From positions 2,108,001 to 2,172,000 of the forward strand of contig WWBZ02000022.1 of assembly GCA_011503125.2 (NCBI GenBank): a stretch of 64,000 nt of DNA. The letters are read 5' to 3'. Of the stretch, positions 22,793-34,323 are shown piece by piece; positions within the stretch are counted from its first letter, which is position 1; each line of letters begins with the position of its first letter. Source of the stretch: Botryosphaeria dothidea (lineage: Eukaryota > Ascomycota > Dothideomycetes > Botryosphaeriales > Botryosphaeriaceae). Both the position numbers and the translations under genes were made by a program. The notes beneath the pieces were generated by a model, which saw nothing but the letters and a program-made list of their open reading frames with translations, did not search any database and was not told where the DNA came from.

Positions 22793-23640
22793 CTACAGGC
22801 GAGAAAGCAACGAACTAACCTGTTCGGCTGCAAAAGCTATCAATTTTGCCGTCTCGGCCGGCCTGCTCGCTATTGCACAATGGCCTGACTCCAACTCCAG
22901 CACATGAACCTTCTTTCCACTTTGGCTTTCCATAGACGAGATCATTGAGCGCTGTAGCTCTGGAGGCATACACATGTCTTGTGTGCTCACGATGTAGGAG
23001 GCTGGAAAATCCTTGTATGCAGCGTATGAAAGCTTGCCGTCGAAGCTGATTGTCGACTGTGGTTGCATTTGCTCCGCCCACTCCAGCGCCCTGTCGGGTG
23101 CCAGATCGGAAAAGGTATATTTGGCGCTCAGTTCAGGATCGTGGCTCATGTAGTCGCCCTGCCCACGTCAGCCAGGCAGCTCCTCCTCCCGCCAACCGCA
23201 CGCCGCTTCAAATACCCTACCTCCACCTTGACGTAACTCATCTCTCTATACTTCTCCAACCACGGCGCCATGATCTCATTCACGGACTGCCCGACGTCCG
23301 GGACCACAGCGGCCAGATAGACCAGCCTCACGACACCGCCAGCCTTGCCTGCGCGCTCCCTCTCCGCCCTCGAGAAACCCTCCACGCTCTGCATTCCAGG
23401 GATGCCGCCGTACGAATGCATGACAAGCACGACATCCTCGCCCTGCTCGACCAGCCCTTCAGTTGCCGCGCGAATGCACTCCGCATCCTCCTCCATAGTC
23501 GCGGGCGGGCGCCCATGGCGCATTCCGATGCTCGGCAGCGGTGTGATGGACGTTGCGTAGCCCTCCGCGATGAGGGCCTCGCGGAGCGGTTCGTAGAATG
23601 CCGTGCGTGCGAATGAACCCGGGACGATTTGTATATGCAT
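22793..23640 (-). CDS. Alpha/beta hydrolase (methylesterase/salicylate esterase-like)
   Basis: Predicted soluble esterase; substrate unknown. Exons 23640-23221 and 23158-22793 join in phase 0 to give 261 residues. The start MHIQIVPGSFARTAFYEPL opens the first beta strand and oxyanion region (GSF). The catalytic serine lies in VVLVMHSYGGIPG. The acid residue is probably the Asp in VSTQDMCMP, and the histidine is in LESGHCAIASRP. This order and spacing fit the Abhydrolase_6 group that includes plant salicylate-binding esterases and many fungal relatives. The start used is the ATG at the conserved strand; a longer frame upstream adds no recognisable sequence. Confidence 0.85.
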
Positions 23641-24089
23641 GTTTGAATTCTTTAGGATGAAAGGTGAACGTAGCGAAGAGGTGTCCTCATGTTGATTTAA
23701 GGTTTCTTTCTCGGTGAGAAAAGATGAGGAAAGTCTTGGGTGTTTTAAGCCCATCCGTAGTGGTGCAGTATGGAGCTGTCATGTAACCTCGTATGCGTGC
23801 AGCCGTGGAAGCATCGTCTCGTTGGGCGACCTACACGTTGCACGACAGAGTAAGCATGCTAGCTTACCACTCCAAACCGGATCAGTTCTGGCCCATGGAC
23901 ATCACAGCTGGTTGGGTTTATCTTTCATTTGCTCATAAAGAATATATTTGCAATACCCCCTTCCTTCGTACATTCCCTGTCCATTTGATTGGGTACTCTG
24001 TGAAAGCAAGTATCTGTTGTACACAGTGATAACAGAACTCGAAGAGGAGAATCATCGAAGCAAAATTAATCTTACACGGCGCCATCCCA
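23641..24089. other. Intergenic stretch
   Basis: Between the hydrolase start and the 3' end of the acidic F-box gene; nothing recognised. Confidence 0.4.
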
Positions 24090-26231
24090 CTAATACCAGT
24101 AATCCCATTCATAATAAGCCATCGTCTCAGTGATTCCCGAGGGGTTCTGTGATCCAGCCGAGTCCACGGATGAAGCCACGCTATCCGCATGGTAGAAATA
24201 GTCGTCATCATCAAAGTCATCATAATCCGTCGGGGACATGTAACTATCATCGGAAGAGATCTCGCTGTCGAACTCCTCATCATTGTTTAGGTCAGCGTTC
24301 AGATCCGCAGCCGGTAGACCGTGAATATGCGTATGCATAAAGTCATCGAACTCGAGCATCTCCTGCTCCAACAGAGCCTGTTCTCCGGCAGCGAACGCCG
24401 AGTCAACTTCCGAGTCAACGTCCGAGTCATGCTCCTCAGAATCGCTCAGATCATCATCGAACTCGAATTGATCATCCAGATAGCTGATGAGATCGTCCTC
24501 GAATCCGTACGCGAAGTTCATCGACGGATCGAGAGAGCCTCCGTTTCTTGTTGGGTTCTCGTGCAACACGTCTTCGCAGAAGCGACGGTAGCCGGGCCGC
24601 GAGTTGAAGCTTTGATACTTCAATTCCTTCGGGTTCCAGCGCATCATTCGCCGTATCTTCGGGTCCATGATCCAGTCGTGCATCTGCGGAATAGGGAATT
24701 GCAGGTCTATCGGTGGTTCCGAGTACTCGATGCCTTTCTCCTTGAAGAGCTCCGGTAGACGCTTATGCTCCTCGACCTTGGCGACCCTTCGCCTTGATGT
24801 GTGGATCTTGATGGACTTGAGGTGAGGATGCTGGTCGTGGCGAGATGTCTCAAAGGCGACTAGGTTCTCGACAATTACGGGAGGTGCCTGGAAAATGACA
24901 AGTTCTCGAAGTGATTTTGGAAGCAGGTCCGGTAGAGGTGGCTGAGTGTTTGCCAAGTGAATGTTCCCATCGTCTTCGTCCTCATTATCTTCTCCATTCG
25001 CCACTTGGGTGAAGAAGCGAGAAGGACGCCAACGGAGGGTTCCGTAGTCGAAGATCACCTTCTCCAGCGCAATGAAGTCTGTCATGGATTTAAAGCTTGT
25101 GAAGTTCCTGGGGAAGTCCCAGTGCGAGAGATCCAATGCGAGGTATTTGAGCGTGTTTTTGTGCTTTAGCAGGTGTTCTTTCACTTCTTTGGCGCGAAAC
25201 TGCTCATAGCCCACATATCTGCCTCCGGCTACGTAGGAGAATGATTCAAGAGCCTTGCAGCCTTCGATGATATTTTTGATAGTCTTGTTTCCAAGAGCAC
25301 AACGTTCGAAGTAGATGTGGGTGAGCGATAGGGACTGGGGTTCTATTTGAAGGGAGCGACTGATGATCTCATCCCATTCGTCGCTTGTGGCAAGGTAGCC
25401 ATGGAGCTCTCGTAGAGAGGGTATCTGGATGACAGCGTTAAGCTCGGCGATATCCCAGGACGAATCGCTGCTGTTGCCAGCCAGCTTGAGCTTTGTGAGA
25501 GATTTGAGGGAATTCGAGCAGAGAGTATCCCACGGTAGTCCTTGGCTCATGTGAGGGCCTCGTATTGAGAGCTCTTGTAGACGGGGGAGCTTGGCGAGCA
25601 TAAGGATGACCTGGGGATCCTCAAGTCCGCGCTGGAGGCAGCGTAGGAACTCGACATCACTGTGAGGCTTGGGACGCGGAGGGGGCATCGAGTAGTCTGA
25701 GTTGAAGTCAGAGCCTTGTTCGTTGAGGTCGTCTGAAGTGTAGCCATCCGAGTCGTAAGCAGGGCCCAGTTCGCCCCACAATTCGTTATTCTTCTTGATT
25801 GGTCTTAGATCGGAGTAGTCCCGATCAGGGCGGATGAGACCCGACTGCTTCGCAGCATCGGCGAGGTGGGTGAATTGGTCATCAGGCAGAGGCGACACGT
25901 CTCTGCGAAAACCTGGATGGAGATAGACGAGCTTTGTGTTCCAGACACCGAGCTCGACATGGCGCACATGGTGGGCAAGATTGGGATCATGGGCGACCTG
26001 CAGAAGAAAAGTGGAAACTGGGCGGCGATATTGCAGATTGGTGTTGACGTATTCTGAGTACAAGTGTGAAGTCACAAGCTTGTTCAGGGACTTGCAGACC
26101 AGAGAGAGGTTGAGAAGGTCGACGGCGTCGGCGTATGAGACTACCCAGTCAAGCAGCTCGGGCGGAAGGTCATAGAGCCCAGTGCTGCCGGGTGGCACCG
26201 AATTGGTGACGCGATGGGAGCGAAGCTTCAT
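24090..26231 (-). CDS. F-box domain protein with acidic C-terminus
   Basis: Single-exon gene of 713 residues. The N-terminal F-box is GLYDLPPELLDWVVSYADAV with LVCKSLNKLVTSHLY behind it, so an SCF adaptor role is inferred. Residues about 190-400 contain leucine-rich segments (LAKLPRLQELSIRGPHMSQG; SLRELHGYLATSDEW) suggesting a degenerate LRR-like surface typical of fungal F-box proteins. The C-terminal 130 residues are extremely acidic (FDDDLSDSEEHDSDVDSEVD and PTDYDDFDDDDYFYHADS). The substrate is unknown. It lies head to head with the P450 gene across about 0.9 kb. Confidence 0.85.
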   Translation of the reverse strand: MKLRSHRVTNSVPPGSTGLYDLPPELLDWVVSYADAVDLLNLSLVCKSLNKLVTSHLYSEYVNTNLQYRRPVSTFLLQVAHDPNLAHHVRHVELGVWNTKLVYLHPGFRRDVSPLPDDQFTHLADAAKQSGLIRPDRDYSDLRPIKKNNELWGELGPAYDSDGYTSDDLNEQGSDFNSDYSMPPPRPKPHSDVEFLRCLQRGLEDPQVILMLAKLPRLQELSIRGPHMSQGLPWDTLCSNSLKSLTKLKLAGNSSDSSWDIAELNAVIQIPSLRELHGYLATSDEWDEIISRSLQIEPQSLSLTHIYFERCALGNKTIKNIIEGCKALESFSYVAGGRYVGYEQFRAKEVKEHLLKHKNTLKYLALDLSHWDFPRNFTSFKSMTDFIALEKVIFDYGTLRWRPSRFFTQVANGEDNEDEDDGNIHLANTQPPLPDLLPKSLRELVIFQAPPVIVENLVAFETSRHDQHPHLKSIKIHTSRRRVAKVEEHKRLPELFKEKGIEYSEPPIDLQFPIPQMHDWIMDPKIRRMMRWNPKELKYQSFNSRPGYRRFCEDVLHENPTRNGGSLDPSMNFAYGFEDDLISYLDDQFEFDDDLSDSEEHDSDVDSEVDSAFAAGEQALLEQEMLEFDDFMHTHIHGLPAADLNADLNNDEEFDSEISSDDSYMSPTDYDDFDDDDYFYHADSVASSVDSAGSQNPSGITETMAYYEWDYWY

Positions 26232-27125
26232 TTTGTCCTTAACGTGCCAGGATCAAAGAGAGTCGGGTTGTTGGAGTCCGTGCAGGCCAGCTCAGCTGAT
26301 GGCGGTTAATTTCCGTCTTGGGTATCGCAGGCAGCGGTCGCGGTGGCAGCAGCGCCGATTTGCCTGCACTCCGGGCAGTACGACCAGAGCGGCTGTCTTG
26401 TCTTGGCGCGGGCCTCTGGTGCTGGTCCAGAATCTCGACGTGAGCGGGTGAAAGTTAGGCGGAGGAATAGGGTTGACCCGAAGGGCAGCAGCGACTCGGG
26501 AGCCCGAATTTTCCGCCACCCGCCCAAACGCGACACCCAACCCAAGCGCGTCTCTTTGCTGACGTCGTCGCGTTCCACCCACGGCGCCACCTGATTCTTC
26601 GCAACCCCTCACCTCACCAATCCCCTTGAAACAACCCGTCTCAACTGCATTGCTTGCCCTCGTCCATCCTCCAAATTCTCGCACGGCCCTCCATGGCACT
26701 CATGTCTTGCCATTCGGATTACATCGCTTGCTTGCGTAGTAACTGAGCGCGCGAGCCTAATATTGAATAAAACTGTAATGAGATTGACTCCAACCCTCCT
26801 CTTGCCTGCTCCAGTCGCTGTCTCACCGGATGCCCGCTTTCGCTTTCATTGGCTTCCACGATGCCCTATACCTGCTTGGCTATGTGATCATTTGCTTCAC
26901 AGTACTTCGCATTCTCGCTTAACATGCCCATATTAGTTAAACCTCTAGTAAGCTGAGCCCCGACTTCCTGCAACCACCCAGTCGGCCGACCGCTCTTGCA
27001 ATACTAATGACTCGTCGACCGTTGCACGTCTGACTCTTCTTCTTCCTAGCCAAAAGCCAACGCCCTTCCTCCACTCATCTCATTGCTTACCCATTTCTTG
27101 CCTTCTCTTAACATTCTTGATCCAA
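26232..27125. promoter_or_regulatory. Shared 5' region of acidic F-box gene and P450
   Basis: 894 non-coding bases between divergent genes. A TGACGTCG half-CRE occurs near 26560. The P450-proximal 100 bases are C/T rich. Confidence 0.4.
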
Positions 27126-29014
27126 ATGGCCATCCAATCCTTTTTCTCTGCTTTGGTGTCCAGTGCGCAAGCAGCACCTCTCCCTTACACATTGGGGACT
27201 GTGGCTGTCCTGCTTACACTGCTCTGGTACTGGGCGCGAGATGAGCTGCCCTACGCTGACTTCCCCATTGTCGGGAAGGAGAAGGGAGAGTGGCTCAACA
27301 CAAAGGCGAAGATGCGTTATGTTATGAACGCCAATGCTATACTGAAGCAGGGTTTGACAGATGAATATCACTCCTGCCTCCCATGAGCTGTTCTTGGAAG
27401 TGCTGAGATTTCTACAGCATCAAGGACCTTTTCAAGTCTTTGCCAGCCACGGACCTGTAATTATCTTGCCACCAAACATGATTGACGAGATCCGCGACGA
27501 CGATCGGCTGTCTTTCCTCAAGTCGAGCCAAACAGTATGTAGAAAGCATCTCAGTATTAAACGTATCCTCTTGCTGACGCTGCCGGGTTTGGCTTTTCTT
27601 GAGTCAATTAGATGGCTCAGAGGTCTTCCGCGCCAATCCCGAATATCACAAGGTCTTTCTAGCCGTGATCAAGCAAAGCATGACCCAATCGCTCAGTCGG
27701 TGGCCCCTTGAGAAGACAATGACCCAGTGTGTGGAGTCATTTGAACTGACACTCGCGGACACAGGCGCCATCACTGCTGAAATGGCAAAGGACGCAAACT
27801 CAGTGATCAAGCAACTCCTTCCCAGTGACTCAAAAGACTGGGCTCCTATCTGCTTTGCCCCTCTCGCGCCGGTGATGGCGGCCCGCCTTTCGGCCAAGGC
27901 CTTCGTCGGCGAGCCGCTCTGTCACAATAAGGAGTGGCTTGATATCTCGGTCATGTACACCGTAAACGCCATGCAAGCCGTGCAGAGGATCCGCCATTGG
28001 CCACCCTTCCTCCGCCCTATTGTCCAGTACTTGCTCCCGGAATTCAAGGTCATCCGCGGACAGATCAAGGCAGCTAGGAAGATTATCGAGCCGGAAATTG
28101 CCGAGCGAAAGAAGAAAATACGGGAAGCAAACAAGTCAAGAAAGGCAGTACCGAGGTCATCGGATGCTTTGGAATGGATGGGTGTGCAGGCGGGCGAGAA
28201 GCCGATGGATAAGGTGCTCATGCAGCTACTAACGGGTCTCGTCTCCATCCACACGACATCCGGAACGACACTCGGCTTAATGTACGACATTGTTTCCCAC
28301 CCCGAGTACATCGACTCTCTGCGGAAGGAGGCCATTGAGGTATTGCAAGAGGAAGGCGGTTGGACCAAGACGGCACTGTACAAGATGAAACTGATGGACA
28401 GCTGCCTGAAGGAGAGCCAGCGCCGGCACCCTATGAGCGCAAGTAAGCAAATCTCCTATCAATCCCCCCATCATATCAACACATACTTGCTCTTGTGGGA
28501 CAAGGCTTACACAAGTTATTCAGTCTTCATGAACCGCGAAGCCATGCAACCAGTTACCCTATCTGACGGTACTTGCCTCCCCACAGGCGCCATGATCGGA
28601 GTTCCCACCTGGCCTATGAGCGCGAGTGGCAGCTCGTTTTACAGTGACCCTGACAAGATCGATGGCCACCGCTTCCTTCACCTACGTGAGGACAACGATA
28701 TGAAGTGGCAGTTCATCACCACGTCAACCGAGCACTTCGGCTTTGGGCATGGTAAACAGGCTTTGCAGTATACTTGTCCAAAACTGGGTGAATTAAACCA
28801 TACTGACCGTGTTATGTGTAGCCCCGGCCGTTTCTTCGCCAGTAACGAGATCAAGGTCATTGTGGCGCATCTGTTGCTCATGTTTGACTGGCGGTTTGCG
28901 AAGGGCGACGAGCCGAAGAGCTTGAGTCTGATGGACAGCGAGTTCGTACCGGATATCACACAGAAGATATGGGTGAAGCCGAGGGTGCCGGAGATTGACA
29001 TTTCAAGTTTCTGA
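27126..29014 (+). CDS. Cytochrome P450 monooxygenase with abnormal haem-binding loop
   Basis: Membrane-anchored P450 (MAIQSFFSALVSS, then TVAVLLTLLWYW). The best model has five exons: 27126-27351, 27425-27534, 27623-28442, 28524-28767 and 28822-29014, about 530 residues. The I-helix is LVSIHTTSGTTLGLMYDIV, the K-helix ExxR is ESQRRHP, and the PERF-like region is IDGHRFLHLR. The haem loop is odd. The GTATAC...TAG intron at 28768-28821 joins FGFGHGKQAL to HPGRFFASNE, leaving no cysteine. Without splicing the frame stays open and reads CSPGRFF. The N-terminal junction (27351/27425) also skips residues usual between KQG and GPFQVF. Substrate unknown; it may be decaying. Confidence 0.8.
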
Positions 29015-29043
29015 GCTGAGCCTTTGCAATGCTACAGGGCAGA

Positions 29044-32000
29044 TCATAGATCTTCCAGCCTCCGCTTGCGAAATATCTCCCCTGCTTGTACAATACCATC
29101 ATCTATATCTCCTCTCGTGAAGATCCCCCTTGACACAGTTGTTTCACGATCGTATGCTACGAGTTTCGGGTGTTCTTCTGTGAACCAATCCACGACATCT
29201 TTGCTTATTCCCCGGCTAGGATGACTATTCTGAGGTTGGGCCGCACACATGAAAGGGGTCTGATGGCTCTTGTCGCGGGCTTCAATGTCGGACCCGTGTT
29301 GTACCAGAAGTTTCACAACTTCCACATGATTATTCTCCACCACGTAGTGGAGCGGCGTCTTCCCAGACATGTCGGTCACGCTCGTATCTGCCCCTCTACG
29401 GAGGGAAAGCTCGACGCCTTCAAGATACCCATTCGTGGCGTCAAAGTGCAAAGGCGTCTTGTCATAGAATATTCCAGAGTTGATCAAGCCAGCGTGTCCT
29501 CGCCCATCCCATGATCTCAGAAGCTGGTTAAGGATTCTTGACTGTGAAACTCCCCAGTGGGTTTGGCCGAATTGTCTTAGAAGTACGTAGAGAGCATCTC
29601 CAATGTACTTGGGACAGGCTTCCCCGAGTCCGTTGCTGTTTGATAGTATTAAGTCAACTATAGTAGCACGGCCCCGGGAACATGCTGTATCGAGTGCCGT
29701 TCCGAGACTGCCGCCGATTTCCTCCACTGGTGCATCTTTAGCGAGCAGGACCCGCACGATGGGTTCCAGCCCCACTTCAGCCGAGAGGTACAAAGGACTG
29801 GTCAGTCGAATATCTCCGGAAATTTCGAAGAAGCAACATTCCAAGTCTCGGTAGCCAGGGTATATGGGAATAATGCTTGCGCCTCCTGGAGTGTCGACAA
29901 AACCGTAGTTCAGCAGTCTCAGAGCCGGGGACAAGAGGCGGTATTTGATACAAATTTGGAGTGGAGTTGGAATTGGAATTGGAATTGGAATCAAGTGGTT
30001 TGTCCCAATCAAGTGCGTTGGTTCGCGTGCATGTATCAGGTAGAATGAGCGTGTCCAAGAGCTTCAGACTACTGGATTCTGGAAAAAGCGTAGCATAATG
30101 GTTTCCGTCTCCTCATAATGCTCTTGTCCGAGCTGTGCATGCACAAACCAATACTTGATTGAATAGTTCAGAAACGGATATGCAGACATTTGGGATTCGA
30201 TGAAGGAAACGAGGTAGTTCAAGATGCTGATCATGTATCCAAGATTTGTCTGCAAAATTGAAGCATGAGCCCATGTTGGGTAGAACTCAAGCTGAAGGCT
30301 TGGCTGAAGTCGGTCTGAAACAAGATATTCTTTCACTGAAGAATGGGCAAGCTGTAAACACTGTCCTTCAACTAAATTTACGAGACTTCCGCATAGTTTT
30401 GTGATTTCCAGTGGGTTCGGCAATCTATTTTCGACCTCGAAAGCGGGGGTTTTTGTTGGATTGACGGCACATGCATCGACAGCTTCGCTAATATGAAGCG
30501 GTGTTACGGCAAATGTCAGGATCTGGAGTAGTCTCACGGCATTGCGTCTCTGATGTCCTGACATGTTCTGAATGATTCGTTCGTAAGTTTCGTCTCAGGA
30601 TTTGGGAAGTAACTGCGAGATCTCTTGGAGGGAAGGAAGGTCATAGCAGTCCTCTGTGGCGTCCAACTGGCAAGCCACTCAACGGAACCTAAACACATCA
30701 AAATTCAGTCTTAATCCAAAGTCGATGGCTGAAAAGAGCCCATTGGACTTACATCCCATCAGCCTTCCAACTCAATGCGTTTTCTATCTCGAACTGAACA
30801 TCACGATGCAAGCTCTACTTCTTTAACTCGGAGTATGTATCGTAGTCTTGTAGTCTAGCGCGGATGTACGCCATTATGTCTTCTATCATTGCTTCCCGAG
30901 AGATGTTCACCCAGACCATATTGAGGCCGCTATGCACTTCTTCGAATTTCTCTTCTATCTGCCGTTCTCTACAGCTGGTGACAATGAGACGGATATTTCT
31001 GGATGGCGCAGTGATGGTGCTTCTAATCCACTTGATAAGTTCACTTCTTTCACCTTGATCTGCTTCGTCCAACGCATCCAAAACAATCATTGCTTTCTCG
31101 ACGCATTCTAGGGTCGATTTCAAGGTCTCAGAAAGCCAACCGACGGATGGTTGTATGTTCTCAAGTCGGGAGTGGTACAGTTTCCACATTGTTTCCAGGC
31201 AGGTTCACTATTCGAAGTAAGCTGAATGAGCAGAGACCGAAGGAGACCTTCCAGTGATCGTTTGGAGACATCATTGAAATCAAAGAAATAATAGAGAACA
31301 GCATGAGTAGCAGGGCACGATAGCTCTGAGCGAAGGTGTTGGACAGTTGCAGAGCTTTAGGTCGTTTTCCCGCAACCCGGACGAGCAAAAAGCCAGAGAA
31401 AGGAATTGGGCTTCGTTTTCCATGAAGTAAAGTCTGCAATCTCCAGGAACCATCGGCCAGTGTTTTCCTGATGTTGAGAGATGGCCTTGTTGAAGTTGGT
31501 CGATGGATCTGAGGAAAAAAGAAAGTCGGCAAGCTCTTTCCGTTTCACTCGTTTGATGATGTCCTCCCTAGCCTCTTGAACTTCGCCCAAGTTTTTTGTA
31601 ACTTCAAAAAGTCAATACTTTTATTGCTCATTTCTGGGAGGGGAGGGTTGCCAACTGACTTTCATGCATAAGCTCAGTTGCCATCTCGGTCTTCTCAACG
31701 TCTTCCCGCGGAACAAAGTGAAGAAGCTCTCTGGAAAATGCAGCAGCCGTAAGTGCAGCATAGGGCTGCCATTGATCGTTTTTGTGCGAGTCCGCTTAGT
31801 CACAAATCCCTCGAATAACCAGACACGGAAAGTCGTTCATCAAACCTGCAGCTTCCATCTCCAGACAGAGGCAACGACCAGGAATACGCCTGAAGACCTC
31901 GTCCCTCCCAGCAGAGTCCTTGACCAAAGTGTTTCCTGAGCCTATTATTCCACAGTGAAATCTGGGCCCGGGCGCTTTCCGTTCCTTGCGTTGAATCTGC

Positions 32001-32483
32001 TTCTCAGTATCGCATCGACCGCAATCAGACCCTGCCACATGTATGTAGTCGGCTTCAAAGAGTAGATCGTTTTCGAATCCTCGATACACGAATCCAGGCT
32101 CGTCGTCTTCCGGTTCAGCCATTTCATTAGTTATCCTCCTGAGGTGCTCCTGCAAGTCTATTCTCTTCATTCGGTTCCGAGCTTGGAGAATTGCCAAAGA
32201 CTTCAATACAAACCCCGGCGGCTTGTTGAGAAAACCTCCGGCCTCGGATCTGCCACCATCTCCGATCTTATGGAGGTCATATTGGAAGACCCGATGACAA
32301 CATTGTGCCCTGCAACTTCCCCCACGTATAGACGTTGCTGTCCTTTGGTCCTTGCTGGAAATCTCCCGGGCTTGCATGTTCTTCATCAAGCATGACGATG
32401 GCTGCGGTCAGCTCAAGGCTGAGGGCTGCAATCCAGGCGACGGTGTATGAGTTCTGTGACCTCAGGCGCTTCAGAGATTCCAT
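29044..32483 (-). pseudogene. Decayed NLR-type gene: nucleoside phosphorylase - NACHT - ankyrin repeats
   Basis: Remnant of a fungal NOD-like receptor of the kind that mediates non-self recognition. Going down the minus strand: the PNP_UDP effector domain starts YTVAWIAALSLELTAAI (32483-32310) and resumes FQYDLHKIGDGGRS, LEMEAAGLMNDFPCLVIRG (to 31799). The NACHT segment follows (NTGRWFLEIADFTSWKTKPN; P-loop ARPGCGKTT; Walker B-like MIVLDALDEAD). A helical region ends LAHSSVKEYLVSDRLQPS, and the ankyrin repeats are at 29044-30012 (GKTPLHYVVENNHVEVVKLL). Breaks: loss of the phosphorylase middle with a frame change at about 32296-32310; an in-frame TAA at 31796-31798 in GICD-ADSHKNDQWQPY; another stop right after GCGKTT (about 31357); and frame changes near 31190, between about 30660 and 30560, near 30070, and in the hexanucleotide repeat at 29967. 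Too many to be introns. Confidence 0.88.
29967..29991. repeat. Hexanucleotide microsatellite (TTGGAA)4
   Basis: About 4.2 tandem copies lie at the start of the ankyrin part of the NLR relic. The coding frame changes across the repeat (SNSNSN in one frame, IPIPIP in the next), so slippage here may be one of the lesions. Confidence 0.8.
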
Positions 32484-33198
32484 CTTTAGTTCGTGAAACG
32501 ACTGTCTTCTGTGTGGCGAAACGGATGCTCGGCAGTGGTTGGGGAAAGAACTTCAGGCAGGAAAAGAATGTAGATGGCGTGAAGGTATTTCGTCACTGAG
32601 CTGAATGCTGCCTTTGCATCAGGCTGAACATCTTGTGTGACGTGCATTAGCTGATAGGTCCTAGATGAGAATGAGCCACAGCAGGGGTGTTAATCATGCT
32701 CATCGAATGAGAGTGGCTGCCACACCATTGAGGCGTCTTGGGAACCAGCCAATGGGGTTCCCATCGGGTGTCCACAGGGAATGTAATTCGGAGCAGCATG
32801 GTCCTCGCAGAAGTAAGCTGTGCGTCCACTTAAGGGTGCTTGGTGGCGGCTTGGCGGATGCAGTGGAGAATCCCTCGACGGTGCAGCTGTACGCAAATGG
32901 ACAGCCACTGGCCAAGCAAAAGGCGTCTGAGATTGCATAGCCTATGGTGTACGAGTGGGAGAGGGTTGGTTGTATTTGCTAGTGCGGGGTAATTTGTCAG
33001 AGATCGTTCACTCCCCCACTTGCGTCATCGTTGACGAACATCACTTCATGACTCTCGCGTGCGATTATCAATCTACCAATACATAAAGTCCGGGGGGCTT
33101 TATATTCAACCCTCGCCTCCATCATAGTCCCTGTATCAAGGCAACCACGCAATTCCCTCAATTGCATCTCCGCATTCCCCACCACACCATCAACCAAA
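32484..33198. other. Intergenic stretch between NLR relic and GST
   Basis: Divergent interval; no coding segment supported. Confidence 0.4.
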
Positions 33199-34159
33199 AT
33201 GGCCCCACCCGACGCTGACATTTACCCCGAGGCCACAGGCCTTGCCATTGAAAATGTGAAGAGTAAGCGGAACAACTCAATCTGAATTGGTCTTCATATG
33301 CATATACCGCAAACAAGCCCGCTAACTACTTTCCACCTCCAACAGCCCACCAAAGCCCCGCACCGCTCACACTCTACGCCGGCTGGTTCTGCCCCTTCGT
33401 CCAGCGCGTCTGGGTGGTTCTCGAGGAGAAGCGGATCCCCTTCCAGTACGCCGAGGTCAACCCGTACCACAAGCCGGAGTCGCTACTCAAGCTCAACCCG
33501 CGCGGCCTGGTGCCGACGCTCGAGTACGACGGCAAGCCGCTCTACGAGTCGACCATCGTCATCGACTTCCTCGAGGAGGCCTATCCGGACCACGCCCCGC
33601 AGCTGCACCCCAAGGACCCGTATGAGAAGGCCCGCCAGCGCATCTGGATCGACTACGTGACCAGCCGCATCATCCCCGCGTACCACCGCTTCTTGCAGTT
33701 CCAGACGGAGGATGGCGGCGCCGACGGTTTCGAGAAGGTAAAGCAGGAGTATTTGAACAGTTTGAGGGAGTGGATCAAGGAGGCCGATCCGGAGGGGCCG
33801 TTCTTCGGGGGAAGGGAACCGGGGATGATTGACTTCAGCTTTGCGCCATGGGTGGTGAGTCTTGCTTCTCTGAGTTTCCATATTCGTTGCGAGTAAAATT
33901 ACTGACCGGATCACAGATCCGCAACTGGGTCTTTGACGAATTTAAGGGCGGCTCGGGTATCCCGAAAGAAGGGGAAGCCGGAGACGATGATATCTGGAAG
34001 AGATGGCGCAAATTTGCTGAGGCTATTGAGGATCGGAAGAGCATCAAGGAGACAACGAGCGACGCTGAGCATTACAAGCCTCTGTACAAGAGGTATGCTG
34101 ACAACATCGCCCAGTCGGAACTGGCGAAGTCCATCCGCTCCGGAAGGGGTGTTGTGTAA
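33199..34159 (+). CDS. Glutathione S-transferase, omega-like
   Basis: Cytosolic GST, likely a thiol transferase or dehydroascorbate reductase-type enzyme. Exons 33199-33262, 33346-33854 and 33917-34159 keep phase and give 271 residues. The thioredoxin-like N-terminal domain reads LTLYAGWFCPFVQRVWVVLE; the cysteine in WFCPF is the omega-class catalytic residue instead of Tyr or Ser. The glutathione-binding motif is LVPTLEYDGKPLYESTIVID. The all-helical C-terminal domain includes GREPGMIDFSFAPWV and ends AKSIRSGRGVV. A 25-residue N-terminal extension (MAPPDADIYPEATGLAIENV) precedes the fold, as in many fungal omega GSTs. Physiological substrate not known. Confidence 0.92.
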
Positions 34160-34323
34160 GCGTTTGTGTCGGTCAGAGACGGGGACTGAGTGCAGTGACA
34201 GTCAGTGAATATTGTTCGTACCCCTATTTGCGGTTTCTCAAAGTGTCCGCCCACAATTTAAAGAACAATTGCCAGCTTCGGCAGATTATAAATGCAGAGC
34301 AATCTCAAAGGCCCGCACAATGA

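Noticed and set aside
27126..34159. P450 + GST + oxygenase-like genes as a biosynthetic cluster
   Set aside because: No backbone synthase (PKS, NRPS, terpene cyclase) is present and the NLR relic and orphan ORF intervene.
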